Below, piece after piece: positions 42,373 to 53,142 of a DNA stretch of 64,000 nt. The DNA comes from Eunapius fragilis (taxonomy: Eukaryota > Porifera > Demospongiae > Spongillida > Spongillidae): the NCBI GenBank assembly GCA_963681505.1, contig OY811976.1, positions 3,322,588 through 3,386,587 on the forward strand, in the 5' to 3' direction. The position numbers and the translations under genes are program-made. Below the pieces are notes generated by a model. It did not search any database. It had not been told where the DNA came from and saw only the letters and a list, made by a program, of their open reading frames with translations. Position 1 is the first letter of the stretch. The number at the start of each line of letters is the position of its first letter.

Positions 42373-42892
42373 TGACGGTGTCGGAGGATTGGGTGACCCC
42401 CCGGATACAGTGACCCCCGGTCACTGCATCCTAAGATACATTGACCCCCGGTCGACCCCCGGTCACTGCATTCTAGGATACAGTGACCCCCGGTCACTCT
42501 ATCCTAGGATACAGTTACCCGGGGTGGGATAGGGTGACCCCTCCCGGGGTTAATCATCAGATACTGTCTATACCGCATGCGCACTAATTTTATTCCATGA
42601 GTTCGATTGTCAAAATGAGGGAAGCATATATCGATTATTGACTGAGAAGACCTATCCAAAGGGGATGGAAAAGAGCAACTTCCGACGAAAGGTTTGTCGT
42701 GTGAGGTACAGATGGTGATGTGGTTTGTCCGTGTGGGCAACGGAAAGTCGACATGTGGCTTGTCGGCATGCTCTCTCTTCCCCTAATGATAATTTGGCGG
42801 AAGGTTGGGTATCAAGCCAATACTGACCATCTGATACTGCACGTGCGCTATATGTGAACACATATGTTGGTATAGTCCACGCTCGCTGTGAG

Positions 42893-42966
42893 ATGGACAC
42901 TGATTACCGACCTTCCTCCAAAACTCGAAGGTCGGGTCATGTGAAGAAAGGATATAGCTTTGGGTG
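42893..42966 (+). CDS. Candidate first exon of the OTU gene
   Basis: ATG at 42893 opens MDTDYRPSSKTRRSGHVKKG and ends at a strong donor (TGGGTG|GTAAGT). It is the only good start plus donor upstream of the OTU region in the element. The intron would hold the minisatellite at 43300-43545. I could not join it in frame to the OTU part because of stops near 43595-43610. Confidence 0.35.
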
Positions 42967-43299
42967 GTAAGTTAGTACTGATGTATGACATTACAACACG
43001 CGCGATTGTTTTTATAAGTCAGGGAAATACAATCATGGTTTGCTCACTGGATATGAGCTTGCGGTGTGGAACCATTGTGAAATTATGAGAAGAGATGTAG
43101 TTATTGAAAGACAGTTGACCTTAAAATTGATATAATTGACAGATCATACCTGCTAATGTGTCACCGTTGAGTTTAGATTAACTTTGTAATTGAATATACA
43201 ATGAGAGGAGAGTTTGGAATAAGATCTGCTACAAATCAATTGAAGTAAAGGATACATCCATCTCACTTAACAAAGGTATATTTTGCATTAATTCAAGTA

Positions 43300-43545
43300 C
43301 ACCAGCGCACACATGCACAGTACACGCATGAACCAGTATAAACGTACACACATGCACCAGAACACACATTCACCAGTACACACATGCACCAGTACACACA
43401 TGCACCATGTACACACATGCACCAGTACACACATGCACCAGTACACACATACACCAGTACACACATCCACCATGTACACACATGCACCAATGCACACATG
43501 CACCAGTACACATATGCACCATGTACACACATGCACCAGCAATAT
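43300..43545. repeat. Minisatellite ACACACATGCACCAGT
   Basis: About 16 units of 14-16 bp, with ACCATGT variants, between the possible first exon and the OTU region. The frames across it on both strands are repeat artefacts. Confidence 0.85.
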
Positions 43546-43619
43546 GTTAATTGAGTGTATACCTTCCCTTAACAGACATTGAAACAGTAGGTGCACCTGA
43601 TGATAATGGATCAGTAGAA

Positions 43620-44144
43620 GTGATGGAGAACCTGACTTTATGTACTTGCCAGTATGTAATGAATGGCAGATAATGAAATGGCAGCATTTAGGATTGAACT
43701 ATATTAGAAGTAATCATTGCCATTTTTCTGAGCCACAGAACTTCATCAGATTCCACATTCCGCAAGCTAGAGGAAGAATCCAAGGGGATGCTAACTATTT
43801 TTTTAGAGTTATTAATCACAGGATCGCAGGAAGACCATACTGAACTGCGTGCTTTGAAAATAACGTATATGTCTCACAATGCTGATCAATTTTCATCCTA
43901 CTTAAAGGAAGACGAATCAATGAGCCAGTATTTAAAAAGATCCAAGATGAATACGCTTACTGTTTGGGCATCAGAAATAGAAATTATCGCAGAATTGCAG
44001 ACATCAATATTTGCGTATGTCAGTTCTGGAGGAAAGCATATGTGGCTGAAACATGCTCCTATAAAAAACATCGTTAACAGCATCTCCCAGCATTGTCAAG
44101 AAGCAATATACCTTACAATCAAATCATGTAAACGAATGGAATAG
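43620..44144 (+). pseudogene. Degenerate OTU-like cysteine protease
   Basis: Frame 43640-43843 reads MYLPVCNEWQIMKWQHLGLN, then GDANYFFRVI; after a 1-base frameshift near 43812 it continues ITGSQEDHTELRALK, VWASEIEIIAELQTSIFAYV and KHMWLKHAPI. The pattern is that of OTU deubiquitinase-like proteins seen in mobile elements: GDGNCFFR, then W…EI…A, then a late His. Here the catalytic Cys position is Tyr (GDANY) and Gly is Ala, so it would be inactive even without the frameshift. OTU proteases remove ubiquitin. Confidence 0.7.
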
Positions 44145-44756
44145 ACAGTAACGGTGTAAATCACAATCTAATTACGTTTACTATGTGTGACAAGTACTTC
44201 ATATGCATTTTCGAATCATACTCATACTTGTCACGAGCGATTAAAGTTGAACTGAAGTAAATGTTGGGGTTTGCCTGAAGACTCATTAAAAGCTTTAATA
44301 GCCTTTGTCCGTTAGTATAGACCACTGAGTACGACTCGTATAAAAACTTAAAATTGCTCTGTGTGCATGGGATTATGCGTGAGTGGAAAGGTGGAGGGGG
44401 GGGGTCACCAAATCCCAAGTGGGGTCACTGTATCGCAGGATAGAAAGACTCCCCCGGTCACTGTGTCCTAGGTTTCAGTGACCGGCGGTCACTGGATCCT
44501 AGGACACAGTGACCGAGGTGGGGGGGGGGGGGGGGGGGGGGGGGTCACCGACAAGAGGGGTCACCCAATCCTCCGAAACCGGCATAATTGGATCTATCAC
44601 AGCCAACAGCATGCATCATGACGGTAGACCTGGAGAAACTCATTACACTGCTGCAGCTACACGAACTAATGCAATCACACACACAAAAATACGCATTTAT
44701 TTGTACCTTTTCACAGTGTACCCGTAATCAGTTTCAATCAATCTCCGCATCTTTTC

Positions 44757-44885
44757 TAGCGCCCATGTGTCAAATGAAACACTAGGTGGTTTGGTGGGGT
44801 CTAGTGTGGTAAAAGTACTGTATTCCTTACAGTTTGGAAAATAGCTATCACATTATTACATCCACATACTTCACCTGAACCCTGT
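44757..44885. repeat. 125-bp repeat, copy 2 (pairs with 34020-34137)
   Basis: Direct repeat of 34020-34137 with about 10 differences. It lies just downstream (minus strand) of the degraded ORF at 44900 and begins at a donor-like CAG|GTGAAG. Confidence 0.7.
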
Positions 44886-44889
44886 TGTA

Positions 44890-45925
44890 TAACTGCTCCT
44901 TATCTCTCTGTGATATCTTGAATAATTGCATCAACCTGCTGTCCTGTATTAGCAGAACAGTAAGCACGTATGCTATCTATGGTGGAATTAAAGGCTGGTT
45001 GAATTAGGGATATGTCGTCTTGAGGCAAGATGTGATGTAGAAGCTGAGCACAAGCAATAAAGTAATAGGTCTTTACAAACATTGCTAAACCTTCTGCTGA
45101 TGGGTCTGAGCGCTCTGTAGCCTCTCTTTCTAGACTGGAAATTACAGGTGGAAGAGTTCGAATGAACGAGTTGATGGCATTATCATGAGACAATCAGCAG
45201 GACATCTTGGGTAATCACAGGATCATTGAAAACTTCCTGGATTATTAAATGAAGACCAGCTATCCGAACAGGGCTGTTTTGATAGAATAAGAAAAAAGAT
45301 TGCATGCATTGCAGATCTTTAGATATGGCAAGTGCTATCCTGTGATTGATGCAGATTAATAAGCGTGGTTGGTAGATCTTCAGTTGGCAGATACACCATT
45401 GTTCTTACCCACCATGACCATTGCTGCCAAAAGCACGCAGTTTGTTTGCATCTTACCATTGCCATTGTTCTGAATGTAGCTAGGCCATAACTTCTCCCTC
45501 AATTGTTTCTGCTTTGCTTTTGCAATGTCACACATGTGTACAAATGATGTTTCTATATCTCCAGATGGTTAGAGATATTTGCCACTATGACAAGCTGATT
45601 ATTGACCGATATGTCTGGGGACTCATCCATCCATCATCAGCGAATAGAGGGGACTAGATCGCGTAATCTACTCATGCACCTTCTCATTTCAGTAACTGAC
45701 GCAAGGCACTGCAGAAACTCTCCTACCACCTGCTGACTTGTGTATGTTGCATTTCGTGCACCAGGCTTAATAAGGATTCATTCTTGGTGCTGATGGCAAT
45801 GTCTTCCTTTGCTAGTAGACAACACACAATAATCTTAAGTGCCCCTACTAATGCTTTTCTCAGTGATTCCAACTGATTTGCACATACATCCTCTTGTTGC
45901 TGCTGCATAGTTGCCATATGCATCA
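44890..45925 (-). pseudogene. Degraded hypothetical protein
   Basis: Minus-strand frames at 45923-45723 (KALVGALKIIVCCLLAKEDI) and 45193-44900 (AINSFIRTLPPVISSLEREA, TYYFIACAQLLHHILPQDD, YCSANTGQQVDAIIQDITE), with short protein-like stretches between them (DISVNNQLVIVANISNHLE) broken by stops. It looks like one alpha-helical protein of about 330 residues that has decayed. I do not recognise it. An alternative frame at the end (RDKEQLYNRVQ) leads to a possible splice donor. Confidence 0.4.
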
Positions 45926-46340
45926 GTGTCTACACCCAATCAGCCTATAATAATATTGACCACAATTGCTATATATTCACAGTTGTGGTAATTTTATCAC
46001 ACATCATTTTTCTTCCCCTGTTTCTAAGGGCCGACACACACGTAGCGAACGATATCGCTTGTGATTCCCGGATTTCTTTTCTTTTCCCCCCCCCCCCCCC
46101 CCATAATTTATTAGATTGCGAACAAATTACGGACAAAATGCTAAAAAAAAGAGGACAAAAGGAACAGTCTTGACTGCTGCTGCGACACCAAGATCTTACA
46201 TTGTAACCATACCAGAAGGTCAATTACGTCACACTGCATCACAGGGGGGGGCGTTATGAAAATAATTAATTTAGCTATCTTGCATATAATAGTCTGTCAC
46301 AAGTAAATAAAACGTTCAATAAGCAAATGGGTGGGATGCA
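45926..46340. other. Stretch without a supported gene
   Basis: C run at 46087-46102. No repeat match noticed. Confidence 0.35.
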
Positions 46341-46344
46341 TACA

Positions 46345-46705
46345 CCAGGCTTGCTTTGCAGAGTATGGTGACCCATACACCAGGCTTGCTGTGCAGGGTA
46401 TAGTGGTCCATACACCAGGCTTGCTTTGCAAGGTATAGTGGCCCATACACCAGGCTTGCTTTGCAGGGTATAGTGCCCGTACGCCAGGCTTGCTTTGCAG
46501 GGTATAGTGCCCGTACACCTAGCTTGCTTTGCAGGGTATAGCGGTCCATACACCAGGCTTGCTTTGCAGGGTATAGTGGCCCATACACCAGGCTTGCTTA
46601 GCTGGGTATAGTGGTCCATACACCAGGCTTGCTATGCAGGGTATAGTGACCCATACACCAGGCTTGCCTTGCAGGGTATAGTGGTCCATATCACCAGGCT
46701 TGCTT
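46345..46705. repeat. Minisatellite of about 35 bp
   Basis: About 10-11 units of CCATACACCAGGCTTGCTTT plus GCAGGGTATAGTG. Unit length varies between 34 and 36 bp. The overlapping ORFs on the minus strand follow the repeat in all three frames. Confidence 0.9.
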
Positions 46706-46911
46706 TGCTTAGTTGTATTTAGACTGCATAGGTCACAAAGAAGCCCTGTCACAGTACCATCCTCCTGTTCTACAGGGACTACCATGGATACAGCTCCTTC
46801 CATGCTGGACAGTAGCCAACCTTATGCATGACCACTACTTTTTTTCACTGGAAGCTTCCAGCGACATCACCATGACTACACGACTGCATTATGGTATGGG
46901 TGAAGACTTTA

Positions 46912-47098
46912 TATACTTCTAGAAGGAGGGGTTTGTGGCTAGAGTGTTTATATACTAAAAATAGCAAATGTAATGTAGGACACTCCCTCAGTGTATACAA
47001 CGGTAGTTCCCCATAATTAAAGAGGGAGTGTCCTATACAATTGCGCTGCATATACGTAAGGGCAATTGCAATTTCCCCTCCTTCTAGAAGTATATACG
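46912..47098. mobile_element. Foldback MITE, about 187 bp
   Basis: Outer inverted repeat TATACTTCTAGAAGGAGGGG at the left and its complement at 47077-47096; an inner pair TAGGACACTCCCTC and GAGGGAGTGTCCTA at 46975 and 47023. No coding capacity. Confidence 0.7.
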
Positions 47099-47381
47099 AC
47101 TTCTGCCAAACCATGTCCATAAACTCATAAAGCTGTTACGTAGTCGTTAGTATGATGTTAGAAGCTTCCACAGAAATAATTCTGCACTCCTATGGGCCGG
47201 CAAAGCTTGTGCATTTGTGGGTTGTTTACTGCGGAAGCTAACGACTCAGAATAATAGGAATTGCAGTCGTAGAATAGCAACCAAATGTTATAGACACACG
47301 CCACACCATTCAGGCTTATTTACACTGTTGTGAGAACACAATCATTCATTTATCAATACTTTTTTTTTTTTTTGCTTATTA
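47099..47381. other. Stretch without a supported gene
   Basis: Contains a T run at 47361-47373. GAAGCTTCC words at 46850 and 47160 extend weak symmetry around the MITE. Confidence 0.3.
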
Positions 47382-47929
47382 TGCACCTATCAATGGTAAC
47401 TGGAAACCCCCCCCCCCCCCCCCCCCCCCCATCCGGGACATATGGGGGATTTGACATTATTAAATCAAATGCCCCACTGTTGGAGACTAATAACTGGTCA
47501 AATGACCCCTCCTCGACCCACCTTTTATAACCTACGGTTTCGTTCCTGCTATTCAAAACGAACGCGCGTTATCCTTTGTAGGTATACAGCTGATATTGTG
47601 CCGCTATAAGAGTTGTAGTTTATAATTGTACTAGTAGTTTGGTAAAGCGCATGTTCTTGTATCCGGTGAGGTACAGGCTAGGTATGATGTTGCGTACCTA
47701 CCGTGAATGTGCCAAGGTCGTCACAAGTTTTGAGCTGCAAAACACGCCGATAGGGGGAGGTCACAAGCTGTTATACGATTAAAATTCATTTTCCCGCTGT
47801 TGAGGTCAAATCCCCGTGTACGGTCAAATGCGCACCGCAATAATCTGATTAGCCGGTCAAATCCCCCACTAATCCCCTATATGTCCCGGAGAGGGGGGGG
47901 GGGGGGTGCAGTTACCATTGATAGGTGCA
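47382..47929. mobile_element. TIR element with TTA target duplication, 548 bp
   Basis: Left end TGCACCTATCAATGGTAACT and right end its inverted copy (AGTTACCATTGATAGGTGCA up to one base), followed in both arms by a C or G run and TCCGGGACATATRGGGGATT. TTA flanks both sides (47379-47381 and 47930-47932). The 3-bp TTA duplication suggests a PIF/Harbinger-type MITE. The internal sequence repeats GGTCAAAT-type words. No coding sequence. Confidence 0.75.
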
Positions 47930-48189
47930 TTACGAACTGTATATAATAATAAAAGTAAGCACAATAAACACGCAACAAAATGGCATGTACATACATGAAA
48001 ATGATCCAATAACAGTATGTAGATAAACAATACAATTGTATGAACGTGTAAAACCATAATTATGTGCGTGGCGCACACCCTGCTGGGTGGGATAGTAGTA
48101 TGTACATGCATGTAGTTCAACTTACCAATGATTATTGACAACCAGAGAACCGAAATGATTATCACGGCCATAGCGAGGTTGATCTGTAG

Positions 48190-48845
48190 ATGCATGACAG
48201 TTCTGTGTGGAGGAAATAATGATTGCATCCATACTTTGCATGGTAAGCACTATGAAGGAAGGTATGGCTTATTACTGCAGCTGCATTCGGACCAGGTGCG
48301 ACAGTTTGAGGCCAATGTGATGCAGGGAGTCTGATGTTTTCATCAGATTGACAAGACGTGCCACTACACCCTATACATCCCCAATTGGATGGAGTGGTTG
48401 AGTGTTTTAACCGGACGATGTTGGCCATGCTTGCTAGCACCATGGAGGAAGACCCAAGTAATTGGGAACAGCATCTCAGGAAGTTATGTATGGCCTACAA
48501 TTCATCCGTTCACCTGTCAACGCTATTCGGTCGCCTTGCAAGACTCCCGGCCCGGTGTACGATTCTTGACCGACAGAACCTGTGTCGCCTCATCAGTATG
48601 TGAAAACATTAAAAGCTACCATGGAGGGCGCTTATGAGAAGGCCCGAGAACACCTGAAGGCAACAGCTGTCAGATTTGTACAACAAACGGGTGCATGGGC
48701 GGGAGTTTCAGGTCGGGAAATTGATGTGGCTGAACAACCCGATGGTGCCGAGGGGGAGATCAAGAAAAGCTGCACTGCCCATGGATTAGGCCTGTCAATA
48801 CTCCATCCGGGTCATGGGAGTGCCTCTTTGAAAACGGAGTAATGT
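48190..48845 (+). pseudogene. Ty3/gypsy integrase relic
   Basis: Broken frames read LHSDQVRQFEANVMQ, HPQLDGVVECFNRTMLAMLA, EEDPSNWEQHLRKLCMAYNS, LFGRLARLPA, YVKTLKATMEGAYEKAREHL and a C-terminal tail. They correspond to the second catalytic Asp through the end of a gypsy integrase. Several frameshifts. The sequence differs from the integrase at 40567, so it is another family. Confidence 0.8.
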
Positions 48846-48904
48846 AGCAATGCTATTATATATACACATTTTATACGCGTAGGTGTTTGGCTAGCTCCAC
48901 GCCT

Positions 48905-49115
48905 GCGCTGGTGGATGTAGAGGAGATAATGTGGCGCCCACGTATAGCCAAGATGGCGTTTATTAAGGTGAGGGAGTTTCAATGATGAGTGTCGGGAGGG
49001 AGGGACGGGTGCAATTTGAGGGCGGATTCGGAGAGGGGGTGAAAAGATGAAGGGTTCGGCCCGCCTACCCTGCCCTAAGCCCTAATTATAACCTCTAACG
49101 CAGTCCTTCGGACTG
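48905..49115. repeat. Dispersed repeat, inverted relative to 35966-36200
   Basis: See 35966-36200. Placed just after the integrase relic, consistent with a gypsy 3' region. Confidence 0.6.
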
Positions 49116-49130
49116 CTAATGTTATTTAAT

Positions 49131-50067
49131 CTTTAATCTCCAGATGTCCTAGATCTCAGTAGGACGTTTGTCCTAGATCTAGGATGCTATTATAATCTGA
49201 GCTTGCAGGTAAGCTGATTAACTTTTGACTCAGCCAAGTTATTCAGAACTGATTGGACTACTTGTATCCGCATGTAAAGATTTCTTACATAATATGAACA
49301 GCGAGATCCAACATTTAAAAACTAAAATAGCGACAAGATAGGAAACCATGCACAGCATGGCACAACATCATTCACAGCATCAAAGGAAATAATTTAAAAA
49401 TAGGTGATTTTGGCGTGTTCTATCAATCCATTTGGAATATATGAAGTGGCGAAACATTAAAAGTATGCGTGCAAAACCACAAAAGAGCACTAAATGCAAT
49501 ATTCAATTACAAAGGCAAACATCAATCTAAACAGGAACTGATGTTTGTGCTCTACCACAGGCAATAGTATTATAGTTATAGAAGACAAGTTGATTCACGA
49601 TTAATACCAGATGATACGTACAGATATCGACGGACATACTATGATCAATAGTATTACGATATTAGCAAGCAATGAACTGTGCCAGTGTGCATGTAGAGCA
49701 TTGATTAATAGCAAGGGTTCTGTAATCAAACTACACCTCATATGTATAATCCATGCAAAGTTTGCCTTACAAAAAAACGCATCCGATAAATTTAAACCGT
49801 CATAAACCGTCATAACAACAGAATCAGAGTCATTTATACAGAAATCCATAGTTAAAAGTGTTGACAACTCGCTGCGGTCATCATTGAGCAAAACTAATCA
49901 AAATAAACATATCTAGTGTACCGTATGATGCCTATGCTTCAAAATGAAATCTTCAAACCACACTTTTTTGGCCAAACATGATCAGGAAAAGCCTTCAAAG
50001 TTCGTCCTAGATCTAAGACGGTAACGCGTCTACATGTAGATCTAGGACGCGAGCCTGGAGATTAAAG
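49131..50067. mobile_element. TIR element of about 0.94 kb with TCCTAGATCT subterminal repeats
   Basis: Left end CTTTAATCTCCAG and right end CTGGAGATTAAAG are inverted copies. Subterminal GTCCTAGATCT words occur twice near each end, one extended to the palindrome TCCTAGATCTAGGA. TTAA-like flanks are present but the duplication is not certain. Short ORFs inside overlap on both strands and are probably not real. Confidence 0.6.
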
Positions 50068-50756
50068 GTTAAACCCTGTATTGTCCAGTCTACTTTTAGA
50101 TTACAGCTAGTGATTTGCTAATAGACTCTCAGCAATGGCGCTGCACTATTGATGACACCAATGGCCCTAAGGGTTCTCAATACCTCAATACCTCAAAGAG
50201 GTAATAGCACAATACAACACTAAGGTCGACCAAGGGTTCTCCTATTAGTTCTTCTTAACAGCTCTGCTTGTGCCAGAGCAATTAAGAGTTAGAGCTTGAA
50301 CAATTTGAGGTAGTGTATCTTTCACTTGTTCTGCTGTTGACATCCAGGAGCTTTAAGAGTTGATTTAAAGGATGACATACATACATACATATAAACACCT
50401 CCTGAAACTAAGATGCGTTTAAGAAAAACCGTCATAGCAACAGAATCGCTTGTGAAACAGAGTCATGATGCCACATTGACGCATTCCATGCCCTTAAACG
50501 AATAGGAAACACCTTTATTTATCAATGAATGCATTATTAGGACCATTACAAGCCTCTTCTGCGCATAACTCGGGGGCGCCGTTCCGCTAGCGCACAGTAT
50601 AGGTAAATATATTGTGCAACAGGATTTTTGTACGTTTGCAAAACAAAGCGATAGTTTCAGGCGTGGAGCACCAGACCCCGCAGCGCTCCCCCATACCTTC
50701 TATATCCTTTTCGGAATTCCTGTATCCGACCCTGAATCTTTAATAGCATCCATTCG
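50068..50756. other. Stretch without a supported gene
   Basis: Contains TACCTCAATACCTCA and ACATACATACATACATAT short tandem words. Nothing else recognised. Confidence 0.35.
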
Positions 50757-50924
50757 CACCGTGCATAGATTAAAGACCTGACCGTGTCTGCGTTCTTCCA
50801 ATGGATCCATATGTACCGCACCAGTTACTACGAAAACGTGTATGACGTCATATTTACGCGAATGCATTACGTTTCCCGGCAATCCCGTTCCGTAAGGTCT
50901 TTAATCTACGTACTGTGCAAATCA
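50757..50924. mobile_element. Small inverted-repeat element
   Basis: Left GCACCGTGCATAGATTAAAG and, inverted, right TTTGCACAGTACGTAGATTA with the inner shared core TAGATTAAAGACCT. About 165 bp, noncoding. It shares the ATTAAAG word with the element ending at 50067 but is otherwise different. Confidence 0.5.
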
Positions 50925-51597
50925 GAATGTTTATTGACATGAGCGCTTATATGCTAGAACAAAGTAATGTCGGAACACGCCCAAACGGTCATTACTGACG
51001 TTCTACCCTCGAGCACCTAGTCGACGAAGTGGAACGATGATAGCAAACGGGTGTAAAACTGTACAATTGCGCTTTCTTTGTACTTAATAGCCAGTAAGGA
51101 CCCAAGTGATGACAAGTGGCATAGTAGTCAGAACATATTTCGATGAAATGTGTAAGCCCGTTTGTACAATCGACGGCACTCGAAAAACAAATGTCAAAAT
51201 GACCGCCGGCACGCAAGTACGTACGTAAGCTTATATAGAAATTTCATAGACCGAGATGGGAGGGTACAATGATACTTACCGATTCTTGTTGTACCGTGAG
51301 TTTTTACCACTATAACGCCTCAAATTAATCCAATACGTAGTCTCGTTCACAAACTCACTTATAATGTGTAATGCTACGTAAAAGAGTCTGGGAAGGAAGT
51401 TCAACTTTTTCGTTCCGTGGAATGTTGCATATTACATATTATTCCTGACGTAGCAACTTCATATCAACGTCACCAGTTGCTCAATTATCGTTTAGAAATG
51501 CTTTGAAGTTACAGAATGTATCTCGTGTGTTACGTATCACTCGCTTTCTCCCGCTTTTGATCGCAGTATCGTAATCTAGTAACATTTTTCAGCGGAA
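50925..51597. other. Stretch without a supported gene
   Basis: No gene or repeat recognised. May be the upstream region of the ORF at 51694. Confidence 0.35.
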
Positions 51598-52053
51598 TGA
51601 ATGGATGCAAAGTTTGTACCAAACCAGTTTTGGATACGAAGGCTTCTTGCTAGCAAAACTATACTATTGCACACATCAAACGCTGTTTAATCGATGCAGA
51701 CCACCGATGTAAATGAAAATGATCTATTCAGTGAAGAATGCTTATGTCGGGATTGTTATTTGACAGTCGATAAGTATTTAAAATTGAAAGACAAGCTTGA
51801 CCTTCATCAATATAAGGAGCTTACCGATGTGCTGTCAGCGTCCTGCTACTTATATGGTGGAAGTCTGGCATGCCAAGATGTGTTTTATGAAGGTACATGT
51901 ATACAGTTCTTGTATATTATTCATAACATCCCGACTCGTTATTATAGGCTTAAAGACTCTATGCAGCTGCCAGGACATCTGACTGCCTTATCTGAAAGGC
52001 ATTATGACTGGATTAATCAAATAAGAAAATGTAAGCAACTAAATGAAATATAA
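51598..52053 (+). CDS. Hypothetical protein with two CxxC pairs (zinc-finger-like)
   Basis: The frame 51694-52053 reads MQTTDVNENDLFSEECLCRD, CYLTVDKYLKLKDKLDLHQY and, later, YIIHNIPTRYYRLKDSMQLP, ending KQLNEI. Upstream at about 51606 another frame reads GCKVCTKPVLDT, giving CxxC…CLCRDC, the spacing of a small zinc-binding module like ZAD domains. A stop (TAG at about 51651) and a frame change lie between the two parts, so either an intron or a mutation separates them. Family assignment is a guess. Confidence 0.35.
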
Positions 52054-52127
52054 TTCTTTTTTCCACAAAGAAGGCTTTCATTCACCTAACAGGAAGCATG
52101 AACTATTCATAGCAAGTGTGCTTCCAT

Positions 52128-52615
52128 CTATAGCCCGGGCTTACAGTAGTCAGATGAGAGTCCATTCTTGGTAGTAGCAGATCCATGTTCTCCATCAGAT
52201 GGTCCATAGGTACCAGATGGTCCATATAGGTTATTAGATGGTCCATACATAGTCACCACCTCTCCAGCCAATGCTGGTGCTGATGACACACCTCCATCAC
52301 TCTCAATGTCATACACCTCTACAGAGTACACCCCTGTACTCAGAGGATCATTGGGGGAGGAGGGACATGAAGACATGCTCGCTGGTGTGTCCACTGATCT
52401 CACAACCACCATGCAGTATGTTACACCTGTGGCTGTGTCTGTTAGATTCACAAAACACCCTCTGGCCAGGGACCCAGGGTTGAAGAGACACACCAGTCCA
52501 GTGGGAGATGAGGTGTTGACAGAGGCACCAACAACATCAAATGTACCTACCAAGAAAGGATGTGTGTACATGATCAAATATACAAACAGGTCTTTGTATT
52601 CAGAATAGGCTCACT
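52128..52615 (-). pseudogene. Receptor gene 3: linker-domain exon copy
   Basis: The exon start at 52546 (acceptor TTCTTGGTAG) reads TFDVVGASVNTSSPTGLVC and continues with all four cysteines, YSVEVYDIESDGGVSS and three YGPS-type units; homology to gene 1 stops near 52190. The donor after HRPSA is absent and the frame runs into unrelated sequence (ENGLSSDY-like) to a stop at 52128. No TM or tail exon follows. It looks like a truncated duplicate. Confidence 0.7.
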
Positions 52616-52769
52616 TATTACAACAGTAGTACTTGTGTTTCCATAACCATTGCATGCAGTGATGGTGAGGTTGAGGTGTTTGTTGGGAGGTATGGAAACA
52701 GTGATGGCGAAGGTGTCTCCATATGATGATGGGAGTGTCTTCACAGGTGGAAATGAGAACACCTCATAT
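52615..52769 (-). pseudogene. Receptor gene 3: partial FN3-like exon
   Basis: Reads VFSFPPVKTLPSSYGDTFAI and HLNLTITACNGYGNTSTT to the donor GTGAGC at 52614. It matches 13969-14125 closely, including the intron between this exon and the next. Homology to gene 1 ends at 52769, so the first part of the exon is lost. Confidence 0.7.
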
Positions 52770-53093
52770 CAGCTTTTTAAGGAGGAATTAGTGATGGACT
52801 ATACATGTAAAACAAGCCACATGAAGATGTGATCCATTTTTCAGCACTAGAGTGTCTGCATGATTGGTGGGGTGCATGGTCTCTGGGGAAGGCACACCTG
52901 TATGCTTTCCTGATCTCTGTCAGAATACTGCGGGGCCATGCCAAGAGCCAGCCCCAACGCTGGGAGTGTGCAATGACAACATACCACTATTGGTAAATTA
53001 TCCAGTGAAGACTCTAAACATAATTTGCAAACACTGTCTAATTGCATTCATATGATAACAATAAAAAAGGAAAGGGTGGGCACGTTACTTCTG

Positions 53094-53095
<2 letters not shown>
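52770..53095. other. Stretch without a supported gene
   Basis: Nothing recognised. Confidence 0.35.

Positions 53096-53135
<40 letters not shown>
53096..53135. repeat. (CT)n microsatellite
   Basis: About 19 CT units followed by GTGTGTG. Confidence 0.95.

Positions 53136-53142
<7 letters not shown>

Larger units (their letters stand above)
42373..44584 (+). mobile_element. TIR element with TA target duplication carrying an OTU gene
   Basis: Left end TGACGGTGTCGGAGGATTGG and inverted right end TGCCGGTTTCGGAGGATTGG match at 24 of 26 positions. TA flanks both ends (42371-42372, 44585-44586). Subterminal repeats of AGTGACCCCCGGTCACT and CTAGGATACAGTGAC lie at 42395-42545 and 44400-44545. Only an OTU-like gene is seen inside, with no transposase, so it looks non-autonomous. 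The TA duplication fits Tc1/mariner-like and a few other superfamilies; I cannot assign one. Confidence 0.75.

Noticed and set aside
43288-43596. Cys- and Val-rich ORFs as a secreted protein
   Set aside because: They lie entirely in the ACACATGCACCAGT minisatellite and are open in both strands because of it.
46275-46803. Overlapping repeat ORFs on the minus strand (YTLQSKPGV-type)
   Set aside because: Three frames are open through the same 35-bp minisatellite and the unit length varies by one or two bases, so no frame is maintained.
52271-52608. Plus-strand ORFs over the receptor fragment
   Set aside because: They are antisense shadows of the conserved minus-strand exons; the same shadows occur at 13583-13962.
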